Positions 16,321 to 23,409 of a stretch of DNA of 64,000 bases are shown piece after piece. The notes below the pieces were generated by a model that searched no databases, had not been told where the DNA came from, and saw only the letters and a program-made list of their open reading frames with translations. The position numbers and the translations under genes are program-made. Source of the DNA: an uncultured Actinomycetes bacterium (GTDB lineage: Bacteria; Actinomycetota; Thermoleophilia; Solirubrobacterales; 70-9); assembly GCA_937907435.1 (NCBI GenBank), contig CALCIA010000138.1:1-64000 (forward strand). Direction: 5' to 3'. The number at the start of each line of letters is the position of its first letter. The stretch's first letter is position 1.

Positions 16321-18105
16321 ATGCTCGCCGATGCCGACCGGGCCGAAGTGCCCGACGGCGATGCCGGCGTCACCCCGGCCGAAGATCCGTGGGAGGACGA
16401 GGGGCCGGAGACCGGGGCCGGGAGTCCTGGCTTCCGCCGCTTCGGCGCCAACCTTCGAGGTCTGCGCGAGTCGGCGGGGATGACGCAGGAAGCGCTCGCC
16501 GCCGAGGTGGGCGGACCCGGAAGCCACCTCGGATCGTCGTGGGTGTCGCAGCTGGAGGCAGGGAGGGCCCAGACCGGGGTCCTCCAGGGCCTGCGCCTGG
16601 CGGCGGCACTCGACTCCACCCTCGATGGCCTGCTGGAGGGGATCTTCTGGAATCCTGGGGAGACCGCCCGGAAGCCGAGGGAGAGGAGATCCGACGCCGA
16701 GCGCCTGGCGGGCTATCTCACCGTCCTGCCGCCCGGCGAGCTCGCCTTCGAGGAGGCGACCGAGGTCGTGACCGTCGAGAGCCGCACGGATGTGGCCGCC
16801 GTCATCGCCCGGAACGTGAAGGACGCGAGGGCCCGTCGGCACCTTCGCCAGCGCGATCTCGGACTGGCCGACACCTCTGGCGCAGGCCTGATCGAGTCCG
16901 GCATCCGCCAACCCGAGTTGCAGGGGCTCCTGACGATCGCGCGCTCGCTCGAGGTCCCCGCCGAGTTCCTCCTGCGAGGGATGAGGTGGGAGCCATCCGA
17001 TCGGACCCCGCCGGTCGCGAGGGGGCGCGGGCGACGCCATGACTTCCACGCCAACGACGAGGCGGTCACGAGGCTCTGGCGCGATGATCTGACGGCGGCG
17101 GAGATCGCCGCGGAGATCGGGATCACCCAACCCTCGGTGGAAGGCATCGTCCGTCGGCTTCGCGCGCGGGGGATCCACCTTCCCTCCCGTGTGGCCGGGC
17201 GACGCGCTGCGGGCGCCATGCCGGTCGAGGACGCATCGGGTCCCCAGGGGGACATGGCGACCGTGGTGGAAGACGTCGCCAGGCTGCATGCCCGGATGGC
17301 GGCCAACCTGAAACGACACCGCCTCGCCGCCGGCCTCAGCCTCGAACAGCTCGCCGAAGCGACCGAGATGAGGTTGGACAACGTCTGGCGGGCAGAGACC
17401 CGACGGTCCGAACCGAGGTTGATGACGGCCGTACGCCTCGCGGCGGGACTCCGGGTTCCGCTGGCGGCCATCACCCGGGGGATCATCTGGGAGCGGGCGA
17501 ACGAGGCTCTCACGCTCGAGGGCGGCGCCGCCGAATCGGAGCCTAGGTTCGGACCGAGGCTGGGGGCGAACATCCGCCGACTCCGGCGCCGGCTCGACCT
17601 CTCACAGGAGGAGGTCGCGGCCAGGACCGGCATCTACCGCCGGCACTTCAGCGCGATCGAGTCGGGCGCCGCCCTGCCCCGACCGATGAACCTCCTCATC
17701 CTGGCCCACGGCCTCGAGGTCGACCTCGCCACGCTGCTCGCAGGGACGTGCGATTGGTACGTGCGGCCGCTGCCGCCGCCCGAATACGCCGAGGGCGAAG
17801 GACCGCCGACGAAGGCGGAGCGTCAGGAACGCCTCCTGCGCATGTGGGGCGAAGGGGCGAGCACGCGGTCGATCGGGGACGCCCTGGACCTGACGCCTTC
17901 GGCCGTCGGCGGGGTGATCAACGAACTGCGCGCGCTCGGGATCGAGGTGCCCTACCGCCACCCTCCGACCAGCGCGGCCCAACTGTCGACGCGGCTGCGC
18001 CGCTGGCGGCGCGCCCGGCGACGGCCTGCGGCGACGCCGATGAGCGCCCCGTTGCCGAAGGATCATCTGCCCGGATCCGCCGATCCGAGCGGGCGACCGG
18101 CGTGA
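16321..18105 (+). CDS. Giant regulator with four XRE domains (copy 2)
   Basis: The 594-residue protein is a paralogue of the preceding gene along its whole length. It has XRE-like domains near 38-100, 160-215, 315-375 and 400-460. It shares the GIFWNPG and CDWYVRPL blocks, and the C-terminal helix-turn-helix RQERLLRMWGEGASTRSIGDAL. Both proteins end in an Arg-rich WRRARR tail. One chain carrying so many DNA-binding units could bridge or condense DNA at repeated sites. ATG at 16321 lies 11 bp after the previous stop and gives the cleanest alignment with copy 1. Confidence 0.65.
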   Translation: MLADADRAEVPDGDAGVTPAEDPWEDEGPETGAGSPGFRRFGANLRGLRESAGMTQEALAAEVGGPGSHLGSSWVSQLEAGRAQTGVLQGLRLAAALDSTLDGLLEGIFWNPGETARKPRERRSDAERLAGYLTVLPPGELAFEEATEVVTVESRTDVAAVIARNVKDARARRHLRQRDLGLADTSGAGLIESGIRQPELQGLLTIARSLEVPAEFLLRGMRWEPSDRTPPVARGRGRRHDFHANDEAVTRLWRDDLTAAEIAAEIGITQPSVEGIVRRLRARGIHLPSRVAGRRAAGAMPVEDASGPQGDMATVVEDVARLHARMAANLKRHRLAAGLSLEQLAEATEMRLDNVWRAETRRSEPRLMTAVRLAAGLRVPLAAITRGIIWERANEALTLEGGAAESEPRFGPRLGANIRRLRRRLDLSQEEVAARTGIYRRHFSAIESGAALPRPMNLLILAHGLEVDLATLLAGTCDWYVRPLPPPEYAEGEGPPTKAERQERLLRMWGEGASTRSIGDALDLTPSAVGGVINELRALGIEVPYRHPPTSAAQLSTRLRRWRRARRRPAATPMSAPLPKDHLPGSADPSGRPA

Positions 18106-18200
18106 AACGTCGCCGTGTCCGCCCTCCTGTGGGCCTCCGAGGCAGGCCCGAGGGGTAAGGGCCGCGATCAGGGCTGGGGGCCACACGTGGCCGGACAAGG

Positions 18201-18227
18201 CCGCGCCCGCCTGATGGGCGGGCGCGG
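18201..18227. terminator. Hairpin between convergent operons
   Basis: CCGCGCCCGCC and GGCGGGCGCGG form a perfect 11-bp stem with a 5-nt loop, TGATG. It lies between the end of the + strand operon (18105) and the end of the minus-strand genes (18296). It lacks a T-run, so it may act with Rho or only stabilise 3' ends. Confidence 0.5.
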
Positions 18228-18295
18228 GGGAAGGCGCTGGGACCTCGTACCTCGCGACTAGCGGGTATTTGCGAGGGTCGGTCTCCGGTCGCCCG

Positions 18296-18808
18296 CTAGC
18301 TCCACTCGTAGCCTTCGCCGCTGGCCTTCAGGCGGTCTGCGATGTAGCCGCCGTCGTCCTCCCCGCCGAACATCGCGCAGGCTTCGGCCTGCGCCGAGTC
18401 GGGATGGGCGACGGCCCCGAGTGGCACCGTGATCCAAGAGCGGCCTACCTGAACTTCGGCGCGCTCGTCCTGAACGTCGCGCAGGACGCCCTCGTTCGCG
18501 ATCCCGCCCTCGCCGTCGAGGATGACCACGTCGTCCCCGGCCCCGATTTCGTCGGCGTCGGGGGCGACCTTCGGGTAGCCGAGATAGGCGTCGGTGCGGG
18601 CCAGCCGATTCTCCTCATCGACCTTGAGGAAGAGATCGGGGCGGACGATCAGGCCCGGCCCCTGCTTGAACTCGATGGCAAGCTCGCGGCCGCCGAGATG
18701 TGCCGAGACGTTCTCCACCTCGCGGATCCGCGTCGTGTCGTGTGGGCCGTCGTCGACCACCCGGTCCCCTTTGCGGACCTTGTAGGCCTCGATCTTCTTG
18801 GTCTTCAT
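18296..18808 (-). CDS. Unknown protein behind promoter copy A
   Basis: The 170-residue acidic protein begins MKTKKIEAYKVRKGDRVVDD and has beta-rich, SH3-like spacing. There are repeated valine/aspartate turns such as IGAGDDVVILDGEGG and VGRSWITVPLGAV. No family is recognised. ATG at 18808 is chosen because the promoter, the leader, the GAGGGAGG ribosome-binding site and the first codons are near copies of those before 19410. The reading frame upstream stays open, so a longer product from 19147 cannot be excluded. Confidence 0.55.
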   Translation of the reverse strand: MKTKKIEAYKVRKGDRVVDDGPHDTTRIREVENVSAHLGGRELAIEFKQGPGLIVRPDLFLKVDEENRLARTDAYLGYPKVAPDADEIGAGDDVVILDGEGGIANEGVLRDVQDERAEVQVGRSWITVPLGAVAHPDSAQAEACAMFGGEDDGGYIADRLKASGEGYEWS

Positions 18809-19147
18809 CTCGAACCTCCCTCGTCGCTCGCCTGACGTCTGAAGTGTTAGCTCTGGCCCCTCGACGGAGTCAAGTCGCCTTCTCCGTCCTCCCCGGCGAT
18901 GGTCATGCCGTTCAGGACCCAAGACCGCGACTTCGGCCTGCGAGAGGAGGCGCGAGCCTGCGATCCGCTCGCAGTCCTCAAGCGAGCACGCTCGTCCGGC
19001 CTCCTCCGGCGTATCGCCTCCGGCGATCTCGTAGCGCATGTACCACTCCTCGCCGTCGCCCTCGATCTCCACCTCGTAGTGGCGCCTGGCCTCGACCTCG
19101 ACGGTGGCCGCCGACCCGTCCTCGCGCCTCACCTTGACCGCAGGCAT
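18296..19147 (-). CDS. Small unknown protein, frame open into next gene
   Basis: A cistron starts at ATG 19147, overlapping the stop of the upstream gene (TGATG). Its first 75 residues (VKVRREDGSAATVEVEARRH and onward) look like an authentic small acidic protein with conserved WYMRYEIAGGDTPEEAG and CERIAGSRLL. After that the frame runs without a stop through promoter copy A, in Arg-rich, low-quality coding, into the 18296-18808 gene. The product is therefore either a 284-residue fusion or a short protein whose stop has been lost. The function is unknown. Confidence 0.4.
   Translation of the reverse strand: MPAVKVRREDGSAATVEVEARRHYEVEIEGDGEEWYMRYEIAGGDTPEEAGRACSLEDCERIAGSRLLSQAEVAVLGPERHDHRRGGRRRRLDSVEGPELTLQTSGERRGRFEMKTKKIEAYKVRKGDRVVDDGPHDTTRIREVENVSAHLGGRELAIEFKQGPGLIVRPDLFLKVDEENRLARTDAYLGYPKVAPDADEIGAGDDVVILDGEGGIANEGVLRDVQDERAEVQVGRSWITVPLGAVAHPDSAQAEACAMFGGEDDGGYIADRLKASGEGYEWS
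18845..18873 (-). promoter_or_regulatory. Element-specific promoter, copy A
   Basis: On the minus strand, TTGACT, a 17-bp spacer ending CCAGAG, and CTAACA precede the ATG at 18808 by 37 bp. Spacing and -10 context are the same as in copies B and C. Confidence 0.65.
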
Positions 19148-19410
19148 CAGGCGCCCGCCGCCGCTGGGATGAGGCCTTCGGCTTCGGCCTCCCTGATCAT
19201 CTCGGCCTTGAGGTCGGGGCGGGCGGAGAACGCCGCCTTGGTGGCGAGGACCATCGTGTCGAATTCGGAGGCGCTCAGGTGGTCCAGCGTGCCGGGGTTG
19301 AACCCGGTGCCGGCCTCCCAGCGCATCGCGTTCTCAATGACCAGGGCGTCGCGGAGGTCGCACCCGGCGACCTCCATGATCCGGTCGCTGTATCGGCTGT
19401 TGGTCTTCAT
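19147..19410 (-). CDS. Small unknown protein behind promoter copy B
   Basis: The 87-residue helical protein (starting MKTNSRYSDRIMEVAG) includes ALVIENAMRWEAGTGFNPGT and a hydrophobic-Ala helix, and has no recognised family. ATG at 19410 follows GAGGGAGG. The leader and first three codons duplicate those of the gene at 18808. It is the first gene of a two-gene unit with the 19147 cistron. Confidence 0.5.
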   Translation of the reverse strand: MKTNSRYSDRIMEVAGCDLRDALVIENAMRWEAGTGFNPGTLDHLSASEFDTMVLATKAAFSARPDLKAEMIREAEAEGLIPAAAGA

Positions 19411-19450
19411 CTCGGAACCTCCCTCGTCGCTCGCTGCTTGACGTCTCAAG

Positions 19451-19479
19451 TGTTAGCTCTGGTCGCGCGACAGAGTCAA
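19451..19479 (-). promoter_or_regulatory. Element-specific promoter, copy B
   Basis: TTGACT, a 17-bp spacer ending CCAGAG, and CTAACA on the minus strand, 41 bp before ATG 19410. The flanking GGCGAC before TTGACT and ACTT after CTAACA are also shared with copy A. Confidence 0.65.
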
Positions 19480-19484
19480 GTCGC

Positions 19485-19844
19485 CTACTTCTTCCCCGGT
19501 CGGGAGCGTTGGGGACCTGCCCCCCGGTCGGAAGCCGCCTGCCCCCCGGGGTCATCTCTCTTCCCCCACTCCCCCTCGCGTTTCCCGCGCCCTTTTGCGA
19601 GTTCGCGGTCGAGCCTTTCCCGGTCGCCGTGGATCAGGACGAGGCGGTCGAGGACCTCGACGAGGACGTAGACGACCAGGTATCCGAGGACGGCGCCGGC
19701 AGTCGCGCCGGCCAACGGCGGCGTCCAAGCACAAGCGCCCAGGATCCCGTCGGCGACGACCAACGCGATCTCGAGGGCGATGATGAGATCGATGTACACG
19801 TCGAGCTTCACTGGCCGGCCGACCCGATCCGTCGCAGGCAGCAC
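19485..19844 (-). CDS. Small membrane protein with two helices
   Basis: The 119-residue protein has two hydrophobic segments at about 17-38 and 44-65 (IDLIIALEIALVVADGILG and AGATAGAVLGYLVVYVLVEVL), followed by a basic, charged tail of about 50 residues. It is last in the long operon behind promoter C. The function is unknown; it could anchor a partner on the cytoplasmic side. Confidence 0.45.
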   Translation of the reverse strand: MLPATDRVGRPVKLDVYIDLIIALEIALVVADGILGACAWTPPLAGATAGAVLGYLVVYVLVEVLDRLVLIHGDRERLDRELAKGRGKREGEWGKRDDPGGQAASDRGAGPQRSRPGKK

Positions 19845-19851
19845 ATCCTTC

Positions 19852-20247
19852 TCAGGCCGGTCCCCGCCGACAGATCAACTCGGTCGGGTCGAGCTGCTGC
19901 TCGCCAGGGGCGAGCCACCGGGCGACGAGCGACGCCGAGTCGGGGCCCGTCAGCTCGATCCTGCGCTCACCGGGCACATAGGTGCCGACCGCGATGATCG
20001 CGTCCTGGGGCACCACCATCCTCGCCGCGGTCGGGTAGTTCTCCGCCAGCCTGCCATATGCGTGCGCGACGCGGTCTGCCAGGCTCGCCATGTTGATCTG
20101 GTCGTAGATGCCCCCCTCGAAGTAGATCTCCGTGAGGCCTGATCCGTCGGGCCGGCCGACGATGCCCGACCCGGGCGCGATCGACCCGGTCGCCGGGTGG
20201 TCGCCAGCGGGGACGTAGACGACGGGGTCGGCGGCGATCAAGAACAT
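19852..20247 (-). CDS. Unknown protein, possible metal- or ligand-binding beta fold
   Basis: The 131-residue protein contains VVYVPAGDHPATGSIAPGSG, EIYFEGGIYDQINMASL and EELIC-type turns typical of a compact mixed fold. No family is recognised. ATG at 20247 has a GGGGAGG directly against it. A 26-residue reading frame with a much better ribosome-binding site ends just inside this gene, so translation may depend on coupling to it. Confidence 0.42.
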   Translation of the reverse strand: MFLIAADPVVYVPAGDHPATGSIAPGSGIVGRPDGSGLTEIYFEGGIYDQINMASLADRVAHAYGRLAENYPTAARMVVPQDAIIAVGTYVPGERRIELTGPDSASLVARWLAPGEQQLDPTELICRRGPA

Positions 20248-20318
20248 CCCTCCCCGCCTTCGCTCGCGTGCGACGCGAGGGGGCGGACCTTCCGCCCGGG
20301 CTCGGTCCTGTTCCTCAT
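20238..20318 (-). CDS. 26-residue coupling reading frame
   Basis: ATG at 20318 overlaps the upstream stop (ATGA) and follows AAGGAGG at an ideal distance. The frame ends 10 bases inside the next gene. The peptide is basic with no domain. Its placement suggests that it passes ribosomes from the 20315 gene to the 20247 start. It is too short to be certain. Confidence 0.35.
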   Translation of the reverse strand: MRNRTEPGRKVRPLASHASEGGEGCS

Positions 20319-20716
20319 CTCTCTCCTCCTTGTCGTTCCAGTTCTTCGAGGACCCGCGAGCAGGATCTTCCGGCCCGCTCGAAGACCTTCCTCTGTTCGT
20401 CGTCGACCTTCGGGTCACATCGGCACGCCTCCTCGGCGTAGCGGCCTACTCGCCTGAGCGCCCGCCGCAGCCGATCAGGCTGAAGCGAGAATCCGAACTC
20501 GGCCTGGTCGGCCTCTGGCATCCGAAGCTCGATCAGCCACCATCGGGGCAACCACGCGAGGTCGGTCATAAGCTGGAGATCGTCGCGGTAGCGGGTGATC
20601 GGCGCTTCGTCGGAGTGCTCGTCCGTGAGCCCGGTCTCCTCCCTCACGAAGAGGCGGTGGCCCATCAGCTCCACCACAGCGTCCCGGCCGTCGCGGTCGA
20701 TGGTCGGCGTGTTCAT
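20315..20716 (-). CDS. Element-specific unknown protein, paralogue of 13783-14208
   Basis: The 133-residue helical protein shares its layout with the product of 13783-14208. It has DRDGRDAVVELMGHRLFV near the N-terminus, LMTDLAWLPRWWLIEL in the middle, LRRALRRVGRYAEEA and a C-terminal EELERQ helix. ATG at 20716 overlaps the previous stop (ATGA). No known domain is visible. Confidence 0.5.
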   Translation of the reverse strand: MNTPTIDRDGRDAVVELMGHRLFVREETGLTDEHSDEAPITRYRDDLQLMTDLAWLPRWWLIELRMPEADQAEFGFSLQPDRLRRALRRVGRYAEEACRCDPKVDDEQRKVFERAGRSCSRVLEELERQGGER

Positions 20717-21027
20717 CGCGGCACTCCTTCTTCCTCGGTCGCATCGCGGTATGCATCGATCAGCGCGCCTGCGGCGTAGATCCAGTCCGGACACCGCACC
20801 ACGGCGAGGAGTTCCCCATGCAGGCGAGGCAGCAGCGCGGCCACGCGCGAGATCTCGAGTTGGCCTTCGGTCGCCATCGCATCGATCCTCTCGACCACGA
20901 CATCGTGGAGCGCGTCGTGGCGAAGGCATGCGAGCAGGAAGTCGCGAACCACCGCCTCCGAGATCCTGCCGCCGTCCTCGACCTCGCGAACTTCACCGCC
21001 GCAGGCGGGCGCCCCATGCGGGGTCAT
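20713..21027 (-). CDS. DW-repeat family protein
   Basis: The 104-residue protein contains one copy of a repeat also seen in the proteins at 22166-22726 (two copies) and 23098-23409. The pattern is FLLACLRHDALHDVV, then a spacer rich in Leu, then a DW-containing helix (CPDWIYAAGALI). The family is not recognised. ATG at 21027 has GGAGGAG five bases upstream; GTG at 21033 is too close to that site. Confidence 0.5.
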   Translation of the reverse strand: MTPHGAPACGGEVREVEDGGRISEAVVRDFLLACLRHDALHDVVVERIDAMATEGQLEISRVAALLPRLHGELLAVVRCPDWIYAAGALIDAYRDATEEEGVPR

Positions 21028-21029
21028 CG

Positions 21030-21401
21030 TCACTCCTCCTCCCCCGTCGAGGCGCGCCCAGCCTCGGCGGCGGTCCCCGCGACCTCGCCGTCGGCGCCGA
21101 CGCCGAGCATCTCCAGCGCCCAGGGCCGCTCGACCGTCGGAGAGTAGAAGTGCTGCATCGACCCGCGCACGGGTTTCTGGTCGACCAGCGCGACGGCCGC
21201 GCAGTCGGCCAGCACCCGGACGTGGTAGCTGACGTTCGAGAGCGGCTCTTTCAGCACCTTCGACAACTGGCGTGGGCTGATCGCGCCGCCGTCCCCGAAC
21301 ATCGCCCGGAGGATCTTCCTGCGCAGCTCATGGCGCAGTGCGACCAGCAATTCGGCCTCGGCCGCGCCGCCGCCGCGCTCTGGGATCTTCCCTTCACCCA
21401 T
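21030..21401 (-). CDS. ArsR-like winged-helix regulator
   Basis: The 123-residue protein has a winged helix at about 15-80. ELLVALRHELRRKILRAMF is followed by the recognition region ISPRQLSKVLKEPLSNVSYHVRVL, typical of ArsR/SmtB-like repressors. No cysteine metal site is visible, so the signal is probably not a metal. ATG at 21401 overlaps the upstream gene by 8 bases and has GGAGG upstream. Confidence 0.6.
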   Translation of the reverse strand: MGEGKIPERGGGAAEAELLVALRHELRRKILRAMFGDGGAISPRQLSKVLKEPLSNVSYHVRVLADCAAVALVDQKPVRGSMQHFYSPTVERPWALEMLGVGADGEVAGTAAEAGRASTGEEE

Positions 21402-21711
21402 CCTGACCACCTCCAGTGATCGTCCAACCCGACCCGTGTCCGATGGGCGGGTGCCATTCGACTCCTTCCAAGAGGACCTCGGGCGCGACGCCGAGCGCGC
21501 CTGCGAGGAGGTAGATCGCGTCCACCCCCAGGCTGCGCTCTCCGCGCAGGATCTCTTCCTGCTCGCCCGCTTCGATCTTCGAGGGGGCCACGAGCGCCCC
21601 CGGGAAGAGGCCGCACTCGCGACGCAGCCGTTCGACGGCCTCGCAGAAGTTGAGGCGCGCGGGGGACGCGGGTCCCTCGATCCGCCGACGGGAGTCCGGC
21701 GACGCGCTCAC
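21394..21711 (-). CDS. XRE-like helix-turn-helix protein
   Basis: The 105-residue protein has an XRE-like domain at about 20-85: NFCEAVERLRRECGL, then VAPSKIEAGEQEEILRGERS and LAGALGVAPEVLLEGVEW. That last block matches the GVEW/GIFW ends of the giant XRE proteins of this element. The start is GTG 21711, in GTGA overlap with the previous stop. Confidence 0.5.
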   Translation of the reverse strand: MSASPDSRRRIEGPASPARLNFCEAVERLRRECGLFPGALVAPSKIEAGEQEEILRGERSLGVDAIYLLAGALGVAPEVLLEGVEWHPPIGHGSGWTITGGGQDG

Positions 21712-22166
21712 GCGGTACCGCCGGTCTCCTCGATCAGTGCAGGTCGCCAATCCTCGTCCGGCGCCCTGTCGGCGGCGATGTTGCCGATCCGCTCGACCTT
21801 CGCGGTGAGGGCGCGGATGCGCTCCTCGGGACTCAGGAGCGCCTGGCCTGCCGGCACCTTCGCCACCTCGCGGATCTGTCGCAGCGCCTCCTCCATCGGA
21901 TCGGATCGGGCCTCGGCTCCCGCCAACGCGGCAGCGGTGAACTCCAACCGGACGGCCTCATCGAGATCCCCGAGGCGCTCGCCGTCGGGTCCGATCCAGC
22001 CGCCTCCTCCGCCCGGCCGATAACCGGCGGCCCGCAGAGAGCGCCTCGCGAGCGAGGGGGTGAGGAAGACCGAAGCCCTCTGCTCAGCGCCCCAGTTCCA
22101 GTCTCGCCGCAGGCGGCGAGCTTCGGCGCGGGTACCCCGGTCGATGGTGATCCGTGACGCCGCCAT
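21708..22166 (-). CDS. Unknown protein with DW-type C-terminus
   Basis: The 152-residue basic-to-acidic protein starts at ATG 22166 (TGATG overlap). The middle is glycine-rich (GYRPGGGGGWIGPDGERLGD) and the C-terminal helical part ends EDWRPALIEE, recalling the DW repeats of neighbouring genes. No known family is recognised. Confidence 0.42.
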   Translation of the reverse strand: MAASRITIDRGTRAEARRLRRDWNWGAEQRASVFLTPSLARRSLRAAGYRPGGGGGWIGPDGERLGDLDEAVRLEFTAAALAGAEARSDPMEEALRQIREVAKVPAGQALLSPEERIRALTAKVERIGNIAADRAPDEDWRPALIEETGGTA

Positions 22167-22726
22167 CAGTCGGTCCCCCCTTTCGCCCCCGGCCCGGTCA
22201 CCTCGCGGGCCTCCGTGATCAACTGGCCGGCGACGACGTTCCAGTCCTCTTCGGTGCCCGATCGGAGGGCGTCGAGGATCTCCTCCTTGACCACGCCTCC
22301 TCGGTAGGCCGGATCGAAGCCACGCCTTTCGACCTCCGGCCGGCGCCGGAGCCGCTCGCCTACGAACGGATCGTCGGCAAGGGCGCGGAGGAACGCTCGG
22401 ATCATGGAGATCCCGAACACGTTTCCCTGCTCGGAGCGGCGCGATCCGTCGGCGTCGACAGGTGGCGCCTCGGGGTCGAGGACGTGTTCCGCGACGGCCG
22501 CCCAGTCGGCCTCGTCGGCAACGCTGGTCGCCTCGCTGAGGAGCGGCGCCAAGGAGTTGGCGACGACCGTCCAGTGGTATTTGCCGAGGACGACGTGCTC
22601 GAAGAGCAGCTCGGTGACGGCGTCATCGACCGTATCGTGGGCCAGCGCGGCCATCAGGAACCGGCGGCGCTCCTCGCCTGCCGCCCATTCGGTGACGACC
22701 GTGCCCTCCTCGGTGATGGTGTACAT
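22166..22726 (-). CDS. Two-copy DW-repeat protein, first gene behind promoter C
   Basis: The 186-residue protein has two DW repeats. One spans about 22-83 (RRRFLMAALAHDTVDDAV, ending EADWAAVAEHVLD). The other spans about 107-172 (IRAFLRALADDPFVGERL, ending EEDWNVVAGQLI). The same unit appears once in 20713-21027 and once in 23098-23409. It begins a nine-gene overlapping unit reaching 19485. ATG at 22726 has GGAAGGAAG upstream. The function is unknown. Confidence 0.5.
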   Translation of the reverse strand: MYTITEEGTVVTEWAAGEERRRFLMAALAHDTVDDAVTELLFEHVVLGKYHWTVVANSLAPLLSEATSVADEADWAAVAEHVLDPEAPPVDADGSRRSEQGNVFGISMIRAFLRALADDPFVGERLRRRPEVERRGFDPAYRGGVVKEEILDALRSGTEEDWNVVAGQLITEAREVTGPGAKGGTD

Positions 22727-22787
22727 GGTCTTCCTTCCCTGCTGTTGTTTTTGGCTCTGCATCTGACGATCAGTTCGTTGCCCACAC

Positions 22788-22816
22788 GTGTTAGCTCTGG
22801 GTCGGCCCACCAGTCA
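22788..22816 (-). promoter_or_regulatory. Element-specific promoter, copy C
   Basis: TTGACT, a 17-bp spacer ending CCAGAG, and CTAACA on the minus strand, 62 bp before ATG 22726. It drives the operon of small genes down to 19485. Confidence 0.65.
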
Positions 22817-22879
22817 AGTCGGCCCCCGAACACCCGACGAGGAGGCCGCCGCCGAGGGGTCGGGCCACCGTCGCTGATC

Positions 22880-23101
22880 TCAGACGTGGCGCCTCCGGCG
22901 GTCCAGCGGCCGGGACCGCCCCAGCGCCACCATCAGGCCTCCGAGCACGGCGATCAGCAGGCCGAGAGGATCGCCTCGGACGGCTGCTGCGGTGAGCCCG
23001 GCGAGGATCGCCAGGCTCCCGAGCAGCCGCAGCAGGAAGCCCCCGGCGAGCGCGACGGCGAGCACCGCAAGGACCCCCAGTGCGAGGGCGGAGACGATCA
23101 T
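22880..23101 (-). CDS. Small membrane protein
   Basis: The 73-residue protein is almost entirely hydrophobic, with two or three helices between residues 3 and 60 (SALALGVLAVLAVALAGGFL, then LLIAVLGGLMVAL). It ends in an Arg-rich cytoplasmic tail. ATG overlaps the upstream stop. The function is unknown. Confidence 0.45.
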   Translation of the reverse strand: MIVSALALGVLAVLAVALAGGFLLRLLGSLAILAGLTAAAVRGDPLGLLIAVLGGLMVALGRSRPLDRRRRHV

Positions 23102-23409
23102 GCGGCCCTCCTCCGAGGGTGCTGCCGCCGCCGCCCGGCGATCGAGGGCGGACGCGCCTCGACCGAGGCGGCGGCGTCCTCTTCGATCAGGCAGAGAGCC
23201 GCTAGCTGCCAATCCTCGACCGAGGTGCAGTCGAGCATCTCCTCGACCAGCGGCCGGAGGTCGTCCCCCAGGCTGGCGGGGTCGAGCGAGCCGTCGGAGC
23301 GATGGCTCGCGATCACCTCCTCCAGCTTCGGGCGAACCGCGTCGTGCCGGAGCACACTCAGCGCGTAGTCGGTGTTCGGATCTCCTGCGGCGACATCGGT
23401 CATCGACAT
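23098..23409 (-). CDS. Single DW-repeat protein
   Basis: The 103-residue protein has one repeat, DYALSVLRHDAVRPKLEEVI followed by SLGDDLRPLVEEM and VEDWQLAALCLIEED, related to 20713-21027 and 22166-22726. A basic tail follows. ATG at 23409 forms TGATG with the previous stop; ATG at 23403 has better ribosome-site spacing and is the alternative. Confidence 0.48.
   Translation of the reverse strand: MSMTDVAAGDPNTDYALSVLRHDAVRPKLEEVIASHRSDGSLDPASLGDDLRPLVEEMLDCTSVEDWQLAALCLIEEDAAASVEARPPSIAGRRRQHPRRRAA

Noticed and set aside
18288..18306. CTAGCTCCA shared with the tRNA-Ala 3' end, possible att site
   Set aside because: Only nine bases match and they form the stop codon region of a gene; att cores at tRNAs are normally much longer.
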